This document shows, in pieces, positions 24,809 through 34,082 of a stretch of DNA of 64,000 bases. The notes beneath the pieces were generated by a model. That model did no database searches. It worked only from the letters and a program-made list of their open reading frames with translations, and was not told where the DNA came from. Position numbers and translations under genes: made by a program. The DNA is from Microbispora rosea subsp. aerata. Its GTDB lineage: Bacteria > Actinomycetota > Actinomycetes > Streptosporangiales > Streptosporangiaceae. How positions within the stretch are numbered: the stretch's first letter is position 1; the number at the start of each line of letters is the position of its first letter. The DNA lies in contig NZ_BMPY01000007.1 of NCBI RefSeq assembly GCF_014647835.1, forward strand, positions 186,001-250,000, written 5' to 3'.

Positions 24809-26650
24809 ATGTGTGGAATCAGCGGTTGGGTGGACTACGGACGCGACCTTCGTCATGAACGGGAGACCGTGCGGGCCATGACGGACACGATGGCCTGCCG
24901 GGGGCCCGACGCCGAGGGGATGTGGCTCGCCCCGCACGCCGCGTTCGGCCACCGGCGGCTCGCCATCATCGACATCGAGGGCGGGCGCCAGCCCATGACC
25001 GCCGACGCCGGTGGTGAGGTCGTGGCCGCGCTCACCTACAGCGGCGAGGCGTACAACTTCAGGGAGCTGCGTGCCGAGCTCGAACGGCGTGGGCACCGGT
25101 TCAGGACCCGCAGCGACACCGAGGTCGTCCTGGAGGCGTACCTCGAATGGGGCGAGGACTTCGTCTCCCGCCTCAACGGCATGTACGCCTTCGCCGTCTG
25201 GGACGCCCGCCGCGAGGAACTGCTGCTCGTGCGCGACCGCATGGGGATCAAGCCCCTGTACTACTACCCGACGCCCCACGGGGTGCTGTTCGGCTCCGAG
25301 CCCAAGGCCATCCTGGCCAACCCCCTCGCGGAGCGGGTGGTCGACGCCGACGGCCTGCGGGAGATCCTGGCCTTCGTCAAGACGCCCGAGTGCGCCGTCT
25401 TCCGCGGGATGTACGAGGTGCGGCCCGGCCAGGTGGTGAAGGTGCGCCGGGAGGGGCTGAGCAAGCGCCGCTACTGGCAGTTGGAGGCCCGTGAGCACAC
25501 CGACGACCTGCCGACGACCGTCAGGACCGTGCGGGAGCTGCTCGACGACATCATCGAACGGCAGCTCATCTCCGACGTGCCGCTGTGCACGCTGCTGTCC
25601 GGCGGCCTCGACTCCAGCGCGGTCACCGCGCTGGCCGCCCGGGCGCTCGCCGGCCGGGGCGCGGTGCGGTCGTTCTCGGTCGACTTCGCCGGTTACTCGG
25701 AGAACTTCCAGCCCGACGACATGCGCGACACTCCGGACACGCCGTACGTTCACGACGTCGTACGGCACGTCGGCTCCGACCACGCGGACATCGTGCTGAA
25801 CTCCGCCGATCTCATGGACCCCGGGGTCCGCGCGGCGGTGCTGCGGGCGAGGGACCTGCCCCTCGGCATCGGCGACATGGACTCCTCGCTCTACCTGCTG
25901 TTCAAGGCGATCAGGGGACACTCGACGGTGGCGCTGTCGGGCGAGTCCGCCGACGAGGTGTTCGGCGGCTACCGGTGGTTCCACGATCCCCGGGCGATCA
26001 ACTCCGGCACCTTCCCGTGGCTCGCCATGCCGAGCCAGACCGGCCTGTTCACCCGGGGCGAGTTCCTGAACGAGGAGCTGCAGCGCAAGCTCGACATCTC
26101 CGCCTACCGTGCCGACAGCTACCAGCGGGCGCTGGCCGAGGTGCCCAGGCTGCCCGGGGAGACCGGGGTGGAGAAGCGGATGCGGGAGATCAGTTACCTG
26201 CATCTGACCCGGTTCGTGCAGATCCTGCTCGACCGCAAGGACCGCATGAGCATGGCCGTGGGCCTGGAGGTCCGGGTGCCGTTCTGCGACCACCGCCTGG
26301 TGGAGTACGTCTTCAACGCCCCCTGGTCCATGAAGACCTTCGACGGGCACGAGAAAAGCCTGCTGCGCGCCGCCACGGCCGACGTGCTGCCCCGGTCGGT
26401 GGTCGAGCGCCGCAAGGTGCCGTACCCCTCGACGCAGGACCCGGCGTACGAGCGTGCGCTGCGCGCGGAGGTGACCCGCGTGCTCGACGGGGACCCCGCG
26501 ATCGGCTGCGTCATCGACACGGGCAAGGTGCGCAAACTGCTCGACCAGCCCATGGGCGCGGTCAGCCTGCAGGGCGCCAGGGCGTCGCTGGAGAGCATCC
26601 TGCAGATGAACGCCTGGCTCGACGCCTACGGCATCCGCCTCGAAATCTGA
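24809..26650 (+). CDS. asnB: Asparagine synthase (glutamine-hydrolysing)
   Basis: ATP-dependent amidation of aspartate to asparagine using glutamine, cytoplasmic. The 613-residue protein has a class II glutaminase domain (about 1-200), whose nucleophile Cys2 follows the initiator in MCGISGWVDYG, and RGPDAEGMW. The synthetase domain (about 235-600) has the PPi-loop LLSGGLDSSAVTAL and SGESADEVFGGY. ATG 24809 is fixed by the need for Cys2; earlier in-frame starts are excluded. The 5' region is A+T-rich relative to the genome. The gene lies between xseA and xseB in the opposite direction, so it looks inserted into a conserved pair. Homologues also act in peptide natural product pathways, but no other such genes are visible here. 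Confidence 0.93.
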   Translation: MCGISGWVDYGRDLRHERETVRAMTDTMACRGPDAEGMWLAPHAAFGHRRLAIIDIEGGRQPMTADAGGEVVAALTYSGEAYNFRELRAELERRGHRFRTRSDTEVVLEAYLEWGEDFVSRLNGMYAFAVWDARREELLLVRDRMGIKPLYYYPTPHGVLFGSEPKAILANPLAERVVDADGLREILAFVKTPECAVFRGMYEVRPGQVVKVRREGLSKRRYWQLEAREHTDDLPTTVRTVRELLDDIIERQLISDVPLCTLLSGGLDSSAVTALAARALAGRGAVRSFSVDFAGYSENFQPDDMRDTPDTPYVHDVVRHVGSDHADIVLNSADLMDPGVRAAVLRARDLPLGIGDMDSSLYLLFKAIRGHSTVALSGESADEVFGGYRWFHDPRAINSGTFPWLAMPSQTGLFTRGEFLNEELQRKLDISAYRADSYQRALAEVPRLPGETGVEKRMREISYLHLTRFVQILLDRKDRMSMAVGLEVRVPFCDHRLVEYVFNAPWSMKTFDGHEKSLLRAATADVLPRSVVERRKVPYPSTQDPAYERALRAEVTRVLDGDPAIGCVIDTGKVRKLLDQPMGAVSLQGARASLESILQMNAWLDAYGIRLEI

Positions 26651-27004
26651 GCGATAGCCGCGTCTGAGCCGGGGCGGTATCCGATCCGCAGGCCACCTGA
26701 GCCGCGGCGCCATTCGATCCCGCCCGCATCCGAGCTGCGACGCCATCGGAACCTCGGCAGCGTGTGAGGCGCGGAGAGCCGAGCCGGCGACGACCACCCA
26801 TGGATTTACCGAGGTTTCCTCGGCGATGGGCCGGCGTCGGCGAGAGACGTCGGCTGTGAGCCGACTCATCACTCCGATCCGACCCGTGTGAGCCTGTCCG
26901 TCGATCCAAGCCGGTCGGTCCGAGCCTGGGCCGGAGCGAATCAGTGCGTCCGAGCCGGTGCCTCCAAGCCGGTCCGTGTCGAACCGGCCGTGGCGAGGCG
27001 GTGG
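26651..27004. repeat. Non-coding region of degenerate short repeats between asnB and xseA
   Basis: This 354-nt gap holds no convincing gene. It contains degenerate units such as CAAGCCGGTCSGTC and CCGAGCCGG scattered especially through 26885-26990. A small hairpin CCGAGG-TTT-CCTCGG lies at 26809-26823. A minus-strand frame starts with ATGA overlapping the xseA stop (27005-27008), but it encodes only Arg/Gly-rich low-complexity sequence and is not XseB. It may be junction debris from the event that separated xseA from xseB. Confidence 0.5.
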
Positions 27005-28210
27005 TCATGAGTCTCGGGCGATCACCGTCACCCGGTCGTCGGAGAAGCGGATCGTAAGTTCGTCGCCCGGCTTGACGTCCCCGGCCAGGCGGACGACCTC
27101 CCCCGAGGGACGCTGCGCGATGGCGTAACCGCGCTCCAGGGTCGCCGCGGGCGAGAGGGCCACGAGCCTGGCCCTGAGGTGTTCCAGCGAGTCGGCCGAG
27201 CGGTCCAGCGACGCCGACAGGCAGCGCCTTGACCGCTCACGCAGCGCGTCGATCTGCTCGGCCCGCCGGTCGATTTCCCGCACCGGATCGGCGAGCGACG
27301 GCCGGGAGCGTACGGCTTCGAGCCAGGACATCTCACGCTCGACCCAGCCGCGCAGGACCCGGCGGCCCCGGTCCCTGAGCTGGTGGATCAGTGTGAGCTG
27401 CTCGCCCACGTCGGGCACGACCTTCTTGGCCGCGTCCGTCGGAGTCGAGGCGCGCACGTCGGCCACCAGATCCAGCAGCGGGCTGTCCTGCTCGTGGCCG
27501 ATCGCGCTCACCACCGGCGTACGGCAGGCCGCGACGGCCCGCACCAGCGACTCGTCCGAGAACGGCAGCAGGTCCTCCAGCGAGCCGCCGCCCCTGGCGA
27601 TGATGATCACGTCGACCTCGCGGTCGGCGTCGAGCTTCCGCAGCGCCTCGGTCACCTCGCCCACGGCGTACGGCCCCTGGACGGCGACCTGCTCCACCTT
27701 GAAACGGACGGCGGGCCAGCGGCGGCGGGAGTTTTCCAGCACGTCACGCTCGGCGGCCGAGTCACGCCCGCAGATGAGCCCGACGGTGCCCGGCAGGAAC
27801 GGCAGCCTGCGCTTCCTGTCGACGTTGAACAGGCCCTCGGCCGCCAGCACCTGGCGGAGCCGTTCGAGCCGGGCCAGCAGTTCGCCGATGCCGACCGGGC
27901 GGATCTCCAGGGCGGTGAACGCGAACGAGCCCTTGTTGACCCAGAAGTCCGGCTTGACGTGCATCACCACACGCGCGCCGTCCACCGGGCGCGGCACGCT
28001 CGCCTCGTACACGCTCCTGCTGCACGTGATCCGCGCCGAGACGTTGGCGACGGGATCGCGCAGCGTCAGGAACACGGTGCCGCCCCGCGCGGTCAGCTCG
28101 GTGATCTGCCCTTCGACCCAGACGGTGCCCAGCTTGCCGATCCACTGGGCGACCATCTGCAGCACCGACCTGATCGGCAGCGGCGCCTCCGGGGACGTCT
28201 TCGCGCTCAA
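27005..28210 (-). CDS. xseA: Exodeoxyribonuclease VII large subunit
   Basis: Catalytic subunit of exonuclease VII. The 401-residue protein has an N-terminal OB-fold ([37 protein letters not shown]) and the central nuclease region with [40 protein letters not shown] and [28 protein letters not shown] (described by its ends SAIGHE and [11 protein letters not shown]). A coiled region and a C-terminal OB-like segment follow. The start is TTG 28210, supported by AGGAGGGCTGA directly upstream. A strong hairpin ends the preceding gene, so xseA has its own promoter. XseB, normally the next gene, lies 2.3 kb away beyond asnB. Confidence 0.94.
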   Translation of the reverse strand: MSAKTSPEAPLPIRSVLQMVAQWIGKLGTVWVEGQITELTARGGTVFLTLRDPVANVSARITCSRSVYEASVPRPVDGARVVMHVKPDFWVNKGSFAFTALEIRPVGIGELLARLERLRQVLAAEGLFNVDRKRRLPFLPGTVGLICGRDSAAERDVLENSRRRWPAVRFKVEQVAVQGPYAVGEVTEALRKLDADREVDVIIIARGGGSLEDLLPFSDESLVRAVAACRTPVVSAIGHEQDSPLLDLVADVRASTPTDAAKKVVPDVGEQLTLIHQLRDRGRRVLRGWVEREMSWLEAVRSRPSLADPVREIDRRAEQIDALRERSRRCLSASLDRSADSLEHLRARLVALSPAATLERGYAIAQRPSGEVVRLAGDVKPGDELTIRFSDDRVTVIARDS

Positions 28211-28300
28211 TCAGCCCTCCTCGCCTGGCCCGGTCCGCACCTGCAGGCTAGCCGTAGTCCCCGACAATCCACGGGCGAGCGGGAGGACGGCGCGTCCGTC

Positions 28301-28333
28301 CATGCCCGCCCGGACGTCCGGCGGGCGGGCATG
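28301..28333 (-). terminator. Intrinsic-type terminator after the lipid-droplet-type gene
   Basis: CATGCCCGCC (28301-28310) pairs with GGCGGGCATG (28324-28333). The 10-bp stem has a 13-nt loop that itself contains CGGACGTCCG. It begins 9 nt after the stop at 28342. There is no U tract, as is usual in actinomycetes. Confidence 0.65.
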
Positions 28334-28341
28334 GCGCGAGA

Positions 28342-29421
28342 TCAGGACTCGGACTGCAGCTTGGACAGCCGGTTCTGGTACATCTTGACCACTTCGGGGC
28401 GGTTCAGGTGTGCCTGCTCGTACTCCAGCAGCGCATGCACCTGCTCAACCGTCTTGCCGCGCATCCGCGCCCGCAGCGACGCCAGGGAGAGGTTCGCGTA
28501 GCCCGGCATCGGCTCCGCCGCCTCCGTGGAGGTCGTCTCCTTCGCCGCCGGCTGTTCCGCCGGCGTCTGGGCCGGGCTCTCCGACGTCTTCGCGGCGGGC
28601 TTCTTGCGCGTCCTGGTGGTCTTCGGCGCTGCGGCGGCCGTGCTCTCGGCGGTTTCGGTCGTGGTCTTGCGGCGGGTGCGCGGCTTCTTGGGCGCGGTCG
28701 GCGCGGCCTCCTCCTGGGTTTCCGCAGTCCCGGCGGCCTCGGCGGCAGGGGCGCCCTCGGCCTTCGGCTCGCCGGCAGCCTCTGCAGTCTCGGCAGTCTC
28801 GGCAGGCTTGGCGGGCTCGGCGGCCTGAGGCTCGGCAGGCGCTGCCTCGGCCGGGGTGGTCTTCGCAGTCGCGGCTGTCTCCGTGGCCACGGTGGTCTCG
28901 GCGGTAGGGGCGGCCTGAGGCTTCGGTTCTGCGGGGGCCTCCGTAGCCTTCGCAGCCGCCGCAGGTTCGGCGGGCTTGACGGCTTCAGGCTCGGCGGGCG
29001 CGGCCTCTTCCTTGGTCTCCGTGGTCGCAGCGGCCTCGGCGGCGGGGGCCTCCGTAGCCTTTGCAGTCTCCGCAGGCTGGGCGGGCTTGGCGGGCTGAGG
29101 CTCGGTGGGGGCCTCGGTCGTCACCGTCTCGGTTTTCTCTGCCTGCTCACCCTTTTCGGCCTTCTCGGCCTTGCTCGGGCGGGGGGCGTAGATGACGGGC
29201 TCCCGGCGCGCGGGCCGTTCCCCGGCGGCCTGCTGGGCGGTCTCCTCGGGCCGCGGGGCCACGGCGGCCTCGGCGGTTTCGCGGCGCTCACCGTCCTGCG
29301 CCTCGCCCCCGGCGAAACGCTCCTTGAGCGTGGCCTTGATCTTGTCGCCGGCCAGCAACACTTGTCCGACCCCGTTCAGAGCGGCCTGAAGGACTGTCGT
29401 TATAGCTCTAAGGACGGACAT
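28342..29421 (-). CDS. Lipid droplet-associated-type protein with long Ala/Glu/Pro linker
   Basis: A 359-residue protein. A short N-terminal helix (MSVLRAITTVLQAALNGVGQ) probably binds lipid surfaces. A conserved C-terminal helical segment (about 312-357, LSLASLRARMRGKTVEQVHA then YEQAHLNRPEVVKMYQNRL) follows after about 250 residues of low-complexity Ala/Glu/Pro/Thr repeats with a Lys/Arg-rich patch (KKPRTRRKTTTE). The position between xseA and divergent ispH matches the mycobacterial Rv1109c slot, whose relatives are annotated as lipid-droplet-associated. ATG 29421 follows GGAGCCGAA; a longer upstream frame would cross the control region. The linker resembles histone H1-like tails, so nucleic acid contact is possible (inference). 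Confidence 0.7.
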   Translation of the reverse strand: MSVLRAITTVLQAALNGVGQVLLAGDKIKATLKERFAGGEAQDGERRETAEAAVAPRPEETAQQAAGERPARREPVIYAPRPSKAEKAEKGEQAEKTETVTTEAPTEPQPAKPAQPAETAKATEAPAAEAAATTETKEEAAPAEPEAVKPAEPAAAAKATEAPAEPKPQAAPTAETTVATETAATAKTTPAEAAPAEPQAAEPAKPAETAETAEAAGEPKAEGAPAAEAAGTAETQEEAAPTAPKKPRTRRKTTTETAESTAAAAPKTTRTRKKPAAKTSESPAQTPAEQPAAKETTSTEAAEPMPGYANLSLASLRARMRGKTVEQVHALLEYEQAHLNRPEVVKMYQNRLSKLQSES

Positions 29422-29457
29422 TTCGGCTCCAGGGGAGGTGTGTATTTGGTGCACCCA

Positions 29458-29469
29458 GTCTTGCAAGAC
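29458..29469. promoter_or_regulatory. Perfect palindrome GTCTTGCAAGAC in the ispH divergent region
   Basis: A 12-bp perfect palindrome sits 36 nt upstream of the lipid-droplet-type gene start and 41 nt upstream of ispH. It is a good candidate operator for a dimeric regulator acting on both genes. Confidence 0.45.
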
Positions 29470-29498
29470 CAGGGTCAAGAAGCGGCTCGCGTTCCACA

Positions 29499-29504
29499 TA
29501 GCAT
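29499..29504 (+). promoter_or_regulatory. -10 box (TAGCAT) of ispH
   Basis: TAGCAT is 6 nt before ATG 29511. AGGAAC fills the gap and is too close to act as a ribosome-binding site, so the transcript is probably leaderless. Confidence 0.42.
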
Positions 29505-29510
29505 AGGAAC

Positions 29511-30476
29511 ATGGACGTGCAGACCTCAGCGACCCGCCGTGTCCTGGTCGCCAAGCCTCGCGGCTACTGCGCGGGGGTCGACCGCGCGGTGCAGACGGTC
29601 GAGCGGGCGCTGGAGCGGTACGGCGCGCCCATTTATGTGCGTAAGCAGATAGTGCACAACACCCACGTCGTCAAGACGCTGGAGGAGCGTGGCGCCGTCT
29701 TCGTGGAGGAGACCGAGCAGGTCCCCGAGGGCGCGATCGTCGTCTTCTCCGCGCACGGGGTCGCACCCGCCGTGCACGAGGAGGCCGCGAGCCGCCGCCT
29801 GCGGACCATCGACGCGACGTGCCCGCTGGTGACCAAGGTGCACAACGAGGCCAAGAGGTTCGCGGCCAAGGACTACGACATCCTTCTCATCGGCCACGAG
29901 GGGCACGAGGAGGTCGAGGGCACCGCAGGCGAGGCGCCCGAGCACATCCAGCTCGTTGACGGGCTCGACGGCGTCGACCGGGTGACCGTACGCGACCCGG
30001 AGAAGGTGGTCTGGCTCTCCCAGACGACCCTGTCGGTGGACGAGACCACCGAGACGGTCGCCCGGCTGCGGGCGCGGTTCCCGAACCTCATCGATCCGCC
30101 GAGCGACGACATCTGCTACGCCACCTCCAACAGGCAGGCGGCCGTCAAGCGGATCGCCGCCGAGTCGGACCTGGTCATCGTCGTGGGCTCGGCCAACTCC
30201 TCCAACTCCAAGCGGCTGGTCGAGGTCGCCAAGGACTACGGCGCCGCCGCCGCTTACCTCGTGGACGACGCCTCGTTCGTGCGGGACGAGTGGCTGGAGG
30301 GCGTGCGTACGGTCGGCCTGACGAGCGGCGCCTCCGTCCCCGAGGAGCTGGTGCAGGGAGTGCTCGCCAAGCTGGCCGAGCACGGCTTCACCGACGTCGA
30401 GGAGGTCGAGTCGGTGCAGGAGAGCATGCGGTTCGCCCTGCCCCACGAGCTTCGCAAGGACCTGCGCACGGTCTGA
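29511..30476 (+). CDS. ispH: 4-hydroxy-3-methylbut-2-enyl diphosphate reductase
   Basis: Last enzyme of the MEP pathway, reducing HMBPP to IPP and DMAPP with a [4Fe-4S] cluster, cytoplasmic. The 321-residue protein has the three cluster cysteines in [25 protein letters not shown] and [11 protein letters not shown]. It also has the substrate-binding residues in [23 protein letters not shown] and [13 protein letters not shown] 29511 gives the expected N-terminus. Divergent from the lipid-droplet-type gene and convergent with a small membrane protein, as in mycobacteria. Confidence 0.96.
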   Translation: MDVQTSATRRVLVAKPRGYCAGVDRAVQTVERALERYGAPIYVRKQIVHNTHVVKTLEERGAVFVEETEQVPEGAIVVFSAHGVAPAVHEEAASRRLRTIDATCPLVTKVHNEAKRFAAKDYDILLIGHEGHEEVEGTAGEAPEHIQLVDGLDGVDRVTVRDPEKVVWLSQTTLSVDETTETVARLRARFPNLIDPPSDDICYATSNRQAAVKRIAAESDLVIVVGSANSSNSKRLVEVAKDYGAAAAYLVDDASFVRDEWLEGVRTVGLTSGASVPEELVQGVLAKLAEHGFTDVEEVESVQESMRFALPHELRKDLRTV

Positions 30477-30499
30477 CCCGCTGTCCGACCGGGGCCCGG

Positions 30500-30994
30500 T
30501 TACTCGTCGGCGGCCTTGCCGTACAGGCGGGGCTCGAAGTAACCCTCCGGTTCCGGGTCGAACGTGCGGACGCGGCGACGGCGCGCGCGGGCGGCCGGTG
30601 CCGGCGCGGGCGCCGGGGCGCCGCGAAACTCCCGCACGTTGGCGGGCAGGCCGCGCACCCAGGCGACCCCCAGCGCCAGCGCGGACCCGACGAACAGCCA
30701 CGGCGCGCTCGACGACAACGTGGTGAACATGCCGAGCGCGAGCGTCTGAAGCATCGAGTCGGACCCGAGCGCCCCGATGAGCTCCGCCACCAGCGCCGCG
30801 CAGAAGAAGACCAGCGGGGGCGTCACCACCAGCGGCAGCAGGTCCCGGGGCCGCACCAGCAGGGCCGCCGCGAGGCACCCGGCCACGAACGCGAGCCCGG
30901 GCAGCAACGGCATGCCCACCAGGGTGATCACGAAGAGCATGACGATCGCCCCCCGAGCGGTCAGCCGCAGCCCCGCTCGACCGGTGCCTGTCAT
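30500..30994 (-). CDS. Four-helix membrane protein (DUF6542-like)
   Basis: A 164-residue protein with about four hydrophobic helices: TARGAIVMLFVITLVGMPLL, AFVAGCLAAALLV, LLPLVVTPPLVFFCAALVAE and a fourth around PWLFVGSALALGVAWV. A basic/Pro-Ala cytoplasmic tail (PAPAARARRRRVR) ends at residue 164. The arrangement fits the actinobacterial DUF6542 family (name from memory), found between ispH and ychF as in mycobacteria. ATG 30994 is 9 nt after the rmuC stop, behind AAGGGGG, so the two genes are one transcription unit. Function is unknown. Confidence 0.72.
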   Translation of the reverse strand: MTGTGRAGLRLTARGAIVMLFVITLVGMPLLPGLAFVAGCLAAALLVRPRDLLPLVVTPPLVFFCAALVAELIGALGSDSMLQTLALGMFTTLSSSAPWLFVGSALALGVAWVRGLPANVREFRGAPAPAPAPAARARRRRVRTFDPEPEGYFEPRLYGKAADE

Positions 30995-31003
30995 CGGGCC
31001 CCC

Positions 31004-32326
31004 TTACGACAAGTCTCGCGTCAATTTACCGTTCTGACGATGCGGGGGAGGGGGGCTTACCCGCTCTTCACCTTCGAGCTCGGGGATGGCGACCGGCCGC
31101 GGCACCTCCTCCACCGCCGCCGGGGCGTCGAGTGGGTGGTCCACCAGGCCGAGGTCGTTCATCCTCCGGGCGCTGACCAGGACACGGCTCTCCAGCGAGC
31201 CGACCGTCTGGTTGTACGCGGTGACGGCCCTGGTGAGCGCCTTGCCCAGGTTGTCCACGTGTCGTCCGAGGCCGCCGAGCCGCTCGTACAGTTCCTTGCC
31301 CAGATCGAAGACGGCCTTGGCGTTCTCGCTGACCGCGGTCTGCTGCCAGGCGTAGTGCGCGGTGCGGAGCATCGTGACGAGCGTCGTGGGAGTGGCGATG
31401 TGCACGCGCCTGCGCATCGCGTACTCCAGCAGCCCCGGGTCGCGCTCCAGCGCGGGCGCGAGGAACGCCTCACCGGGGATGAACAGGACCACGAACTCCG
31501 GGGCCGGGCTGAACGCCTGCCAGTAGGACTTCGCGGCTAACCGGTCGACGTGCTCGCGTACGTGCCGTGCGTGGGCGTCGAGCCGGGCCGAGGCGAACTC
31601 CGGGTCGGTGGCCTCGGCCGCCTCCAGGTAGGCCGCGAGCGAGACCTTCGCGTCCACGACGACGCTCTTGCCGCCGCTGAGCCGTACGACCATGTCGGGC
31701 CGGACCACGCCGTCGCGGGTGACGGCGCTCACCTGCTCGTCGAAGTCGCAGAAGCGGGCCATTCCGGCGATCTCCGCCACCCGGCGCAGCTGCAGCTCGC
31801 CCCAGCGTCCCCGGGCCTCCGGCCGCTGCAGCGCCCGCACCAGGGCGTCGGTCTGGGCCTTGAGCCGCTCGGAGCTCTCCCGTACGAACTCCATCTGCTT
31901 GCTCAGCTCGGCGCGGGCGGCGCGGGCGCCCGACTCGCTCTCCCTGAGCTGGTTTTCCACCTTGGCGAGCGTCTCCCGCAGCGGCGCGACCAGGTTCTCG
32001 ACCGCCTGCCTGCGCTGGTCGAGGTCCCCGGCCGCCTCGGCCCTGGCGGTGTTCAGCCGGTTCTCGGCGAGCTCGAGGAAGCGCAGGTTGGCCACGTCGA
32101 GGGCGTGCGCGGAGATGGCCTGGAACCGCTCGGTGAGCTGGTTTTCCATGTAGGCCACCTTGTCCTCGGCCGCCCGCGCCCTCGCCTCGGCCTCGGCCAC
32201 CCTGGCGGCGGCCTGGGCGGTGCGGCCCGCGGCCCGCATCCCCGCGAGCGCCGCGCCGACCACCACCCCGATCACGAGTCCCAGTACGAGAGCCACGACA
32301 TCCACGGTCTGGATGATTTCAGGCAT
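31004..32326 (-). CDS. rmuC: RmuC-family DNA recombination protein
   Basis: Predicted nuclease-like protein that limits recombination at inverted repeats in E. coli. The 440-residue protein has an N-terminal membrane helix (VVALVLGLVIGVVVGAALAG), a long coiled coil (about 30-165) and the conserved C-terminal RmuC domain. That domain has RWGELQLRRVAEIAGM, VVDAKVSLAAYLEA, FSPAPEFVVLFIPGEAFL and HIATPTTLVTMLRTAHYAW. ATG 32326 was chosen because it precedes the membrane helix. It is divergent from ychF and translationally close to the DUF6542-like gene downstream. Confidence 0.9.
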   Translation of the reverse strand: MPEIIQTVDVVALVLGLVIGVVVGAALAGMRAAGRTAQAAARVAEAEARARAAEDKVAYMENQLTERFQAISAHALDVANLRFLELAENRLNTARAEAAGDLDQRRQAVENLVAPLRETLAKVENQLRESESGARAARAELSKQMEFVRESSERLKAQTDALVRALQRPEARGRWGELQLRRVAEIAGMARFCDFDEQVSAVTRDGVVRPDMVVRLSGGKSVVVDAKVSLAAYLEAAEATDPEFASARLDAHARHVREHVDRLAAKSYWQAFSPAPEFVVLFIPGEAFLAPALERDPGLLEYAMRRRVHIATPTTLVTMLRTAHYAWQQTAVSENAKAVFDLGKELYERLGGLGRHVDNLGKALTRAVTAYNQTVGSLESRVLVSARRMNDLGLVDHPLDAPAAVEEVPRPVAIPELEGEERVSPPPPHRQNGKLTRDLS

Positions 32327-32400
32327 TGGCGTGCCAAACAGGGAGGCGCGCCTGGGAGCGGGCCGGGACCGCCGATGTCCGGCGCACCCGCCGAGACCCC

Positions 32401-32406
32401 TAAACT
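32401..32406 (+). promoter_or_regulatory. -10 box (TAAACT) of ychF
   Basis: TAAACT is 8 nt before GTG 32415, without a ribosome-binding site, suggesting a near-leaderless transcript. Confidence 0.4.
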
Positions 32407-32414
32407 CGGGGTAC

Positions 32415-33503
<1,089 letters not shown>

Positions 33504-33504
33504 C

Positions 33505-33549
33505 GGGGTTCCCGGGCTCCCATCGGCTCTCCGCCGTGCGGAACCCGGG
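33505..33549 (+). terminator. Possible terminator after ychF
   Basis: GGGTTCC (33506-33512) can pair with GGAACCC (33540-33546) around a 27-nt loop, followed by GGGAAAAGGG. The stem is short for such a loop, so this is tentative. Confidence 0.3.
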
Positions 33550-33659
33550 AAAAGGGCGTGTGACCATTCCCGGCCCGATCGCGTCTGGTCTGTTGTGACA
33601 GACACGAAGACGCGGGGGGCATCATCATCGAGGAGCTGTACCGCGAGCACTGGGCGCTC

Positions 33660-34082
33660 GTGTGCGGGTTCCTGTTACGCCGCACCCGCGACCCCCACCT
33701 CGCCGAGGACCTCGCCCAGGAGACGTTCGTCAAGGCGACCAGAGCGCTGCTCGGCTGGCGCGGCGGAAACCCGGCGGCCTGGCTGCTCACCATCGCCCGC
33801 AACGTTCTCGTCGACCACGTACGGCGTCACCGCCGCGAGCTGGACCTGCCCCACCCCGACGAGCTCGGCGTTCCTCCGTTGCACGTCGAGTCGCATGCCG
33901 TACGCGACGCCCTGGACCGGCTGCCCGAGGAGCACCGCAGGCTGCTCACCCTGGTCTACTTCGAGGGCTTCTCGCTGGTCGAGGTGGCCGCGATGACCGG
34001 CAGGAAGCACACCGCCGTCAAGACGGCCGTGTGGCGCGCCAGAGCGGCCTTCGCCGCCGTCTACGGAGGTTCTCATGACTGA
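33660..34082 (+). CDS. ECF-type RNA polymerase sigma factor (5' end uncertain)
   Basis: Sigma-70 family, extracytoplasmic-function type. Region 2 spans the start to about residue 60 (RRTRDPHLAEDLAQETFVKA, NPAAWLLTIARNVLVDHVRR). Region 4 spans about 80-135 (LDRLPEEHRRLLTLVYFEGFSLVEVAAMTG). Homology clearly starts about ten codons earlier, at EELYREHWALVCGFLL (33630 on), but that frame has only ATC or CTG codons before a stop at 33561. A GTG at 33595 in another frame would join it if the G6 tract (33614-33619) had one more G. So there is a rare start, a frameshift, or a truncated product from GTG 33660. The next gene overlaps by 8 nt, typical of a sigma/anti-sigma pair. Confidence 0.72.
   Translation: MCGFLLRRTRDPHLAEDLAQETFVKATRALLGWRGGNPAAWLLTIARNVLVDHVRRHRRELDLPHPDELGVPPLHVESHAVRDALDRLPEEHRRLLTLVYFEGFSLVEVAAMTGRKHTAVKTAVWRARAAFAAVYGGSHD

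Noticed and set aside
24809-26650. asnB as part of a lasso-peptide or other natural-product cluster
   Set aside because: Flanking genes are DNA-repair and housekeeping genes. No precursor peptide, leader peptidase or transporter is nearby.
26562-27008. Frame whose ATGA overlaps the xseA stop, in the place of xseB
   Set aside because: Encodes only Arg/Gly/Ser-rich sequence with no XseB helix pattern and runs into asnB on the other strand. The real xseB is at 24381-24674.
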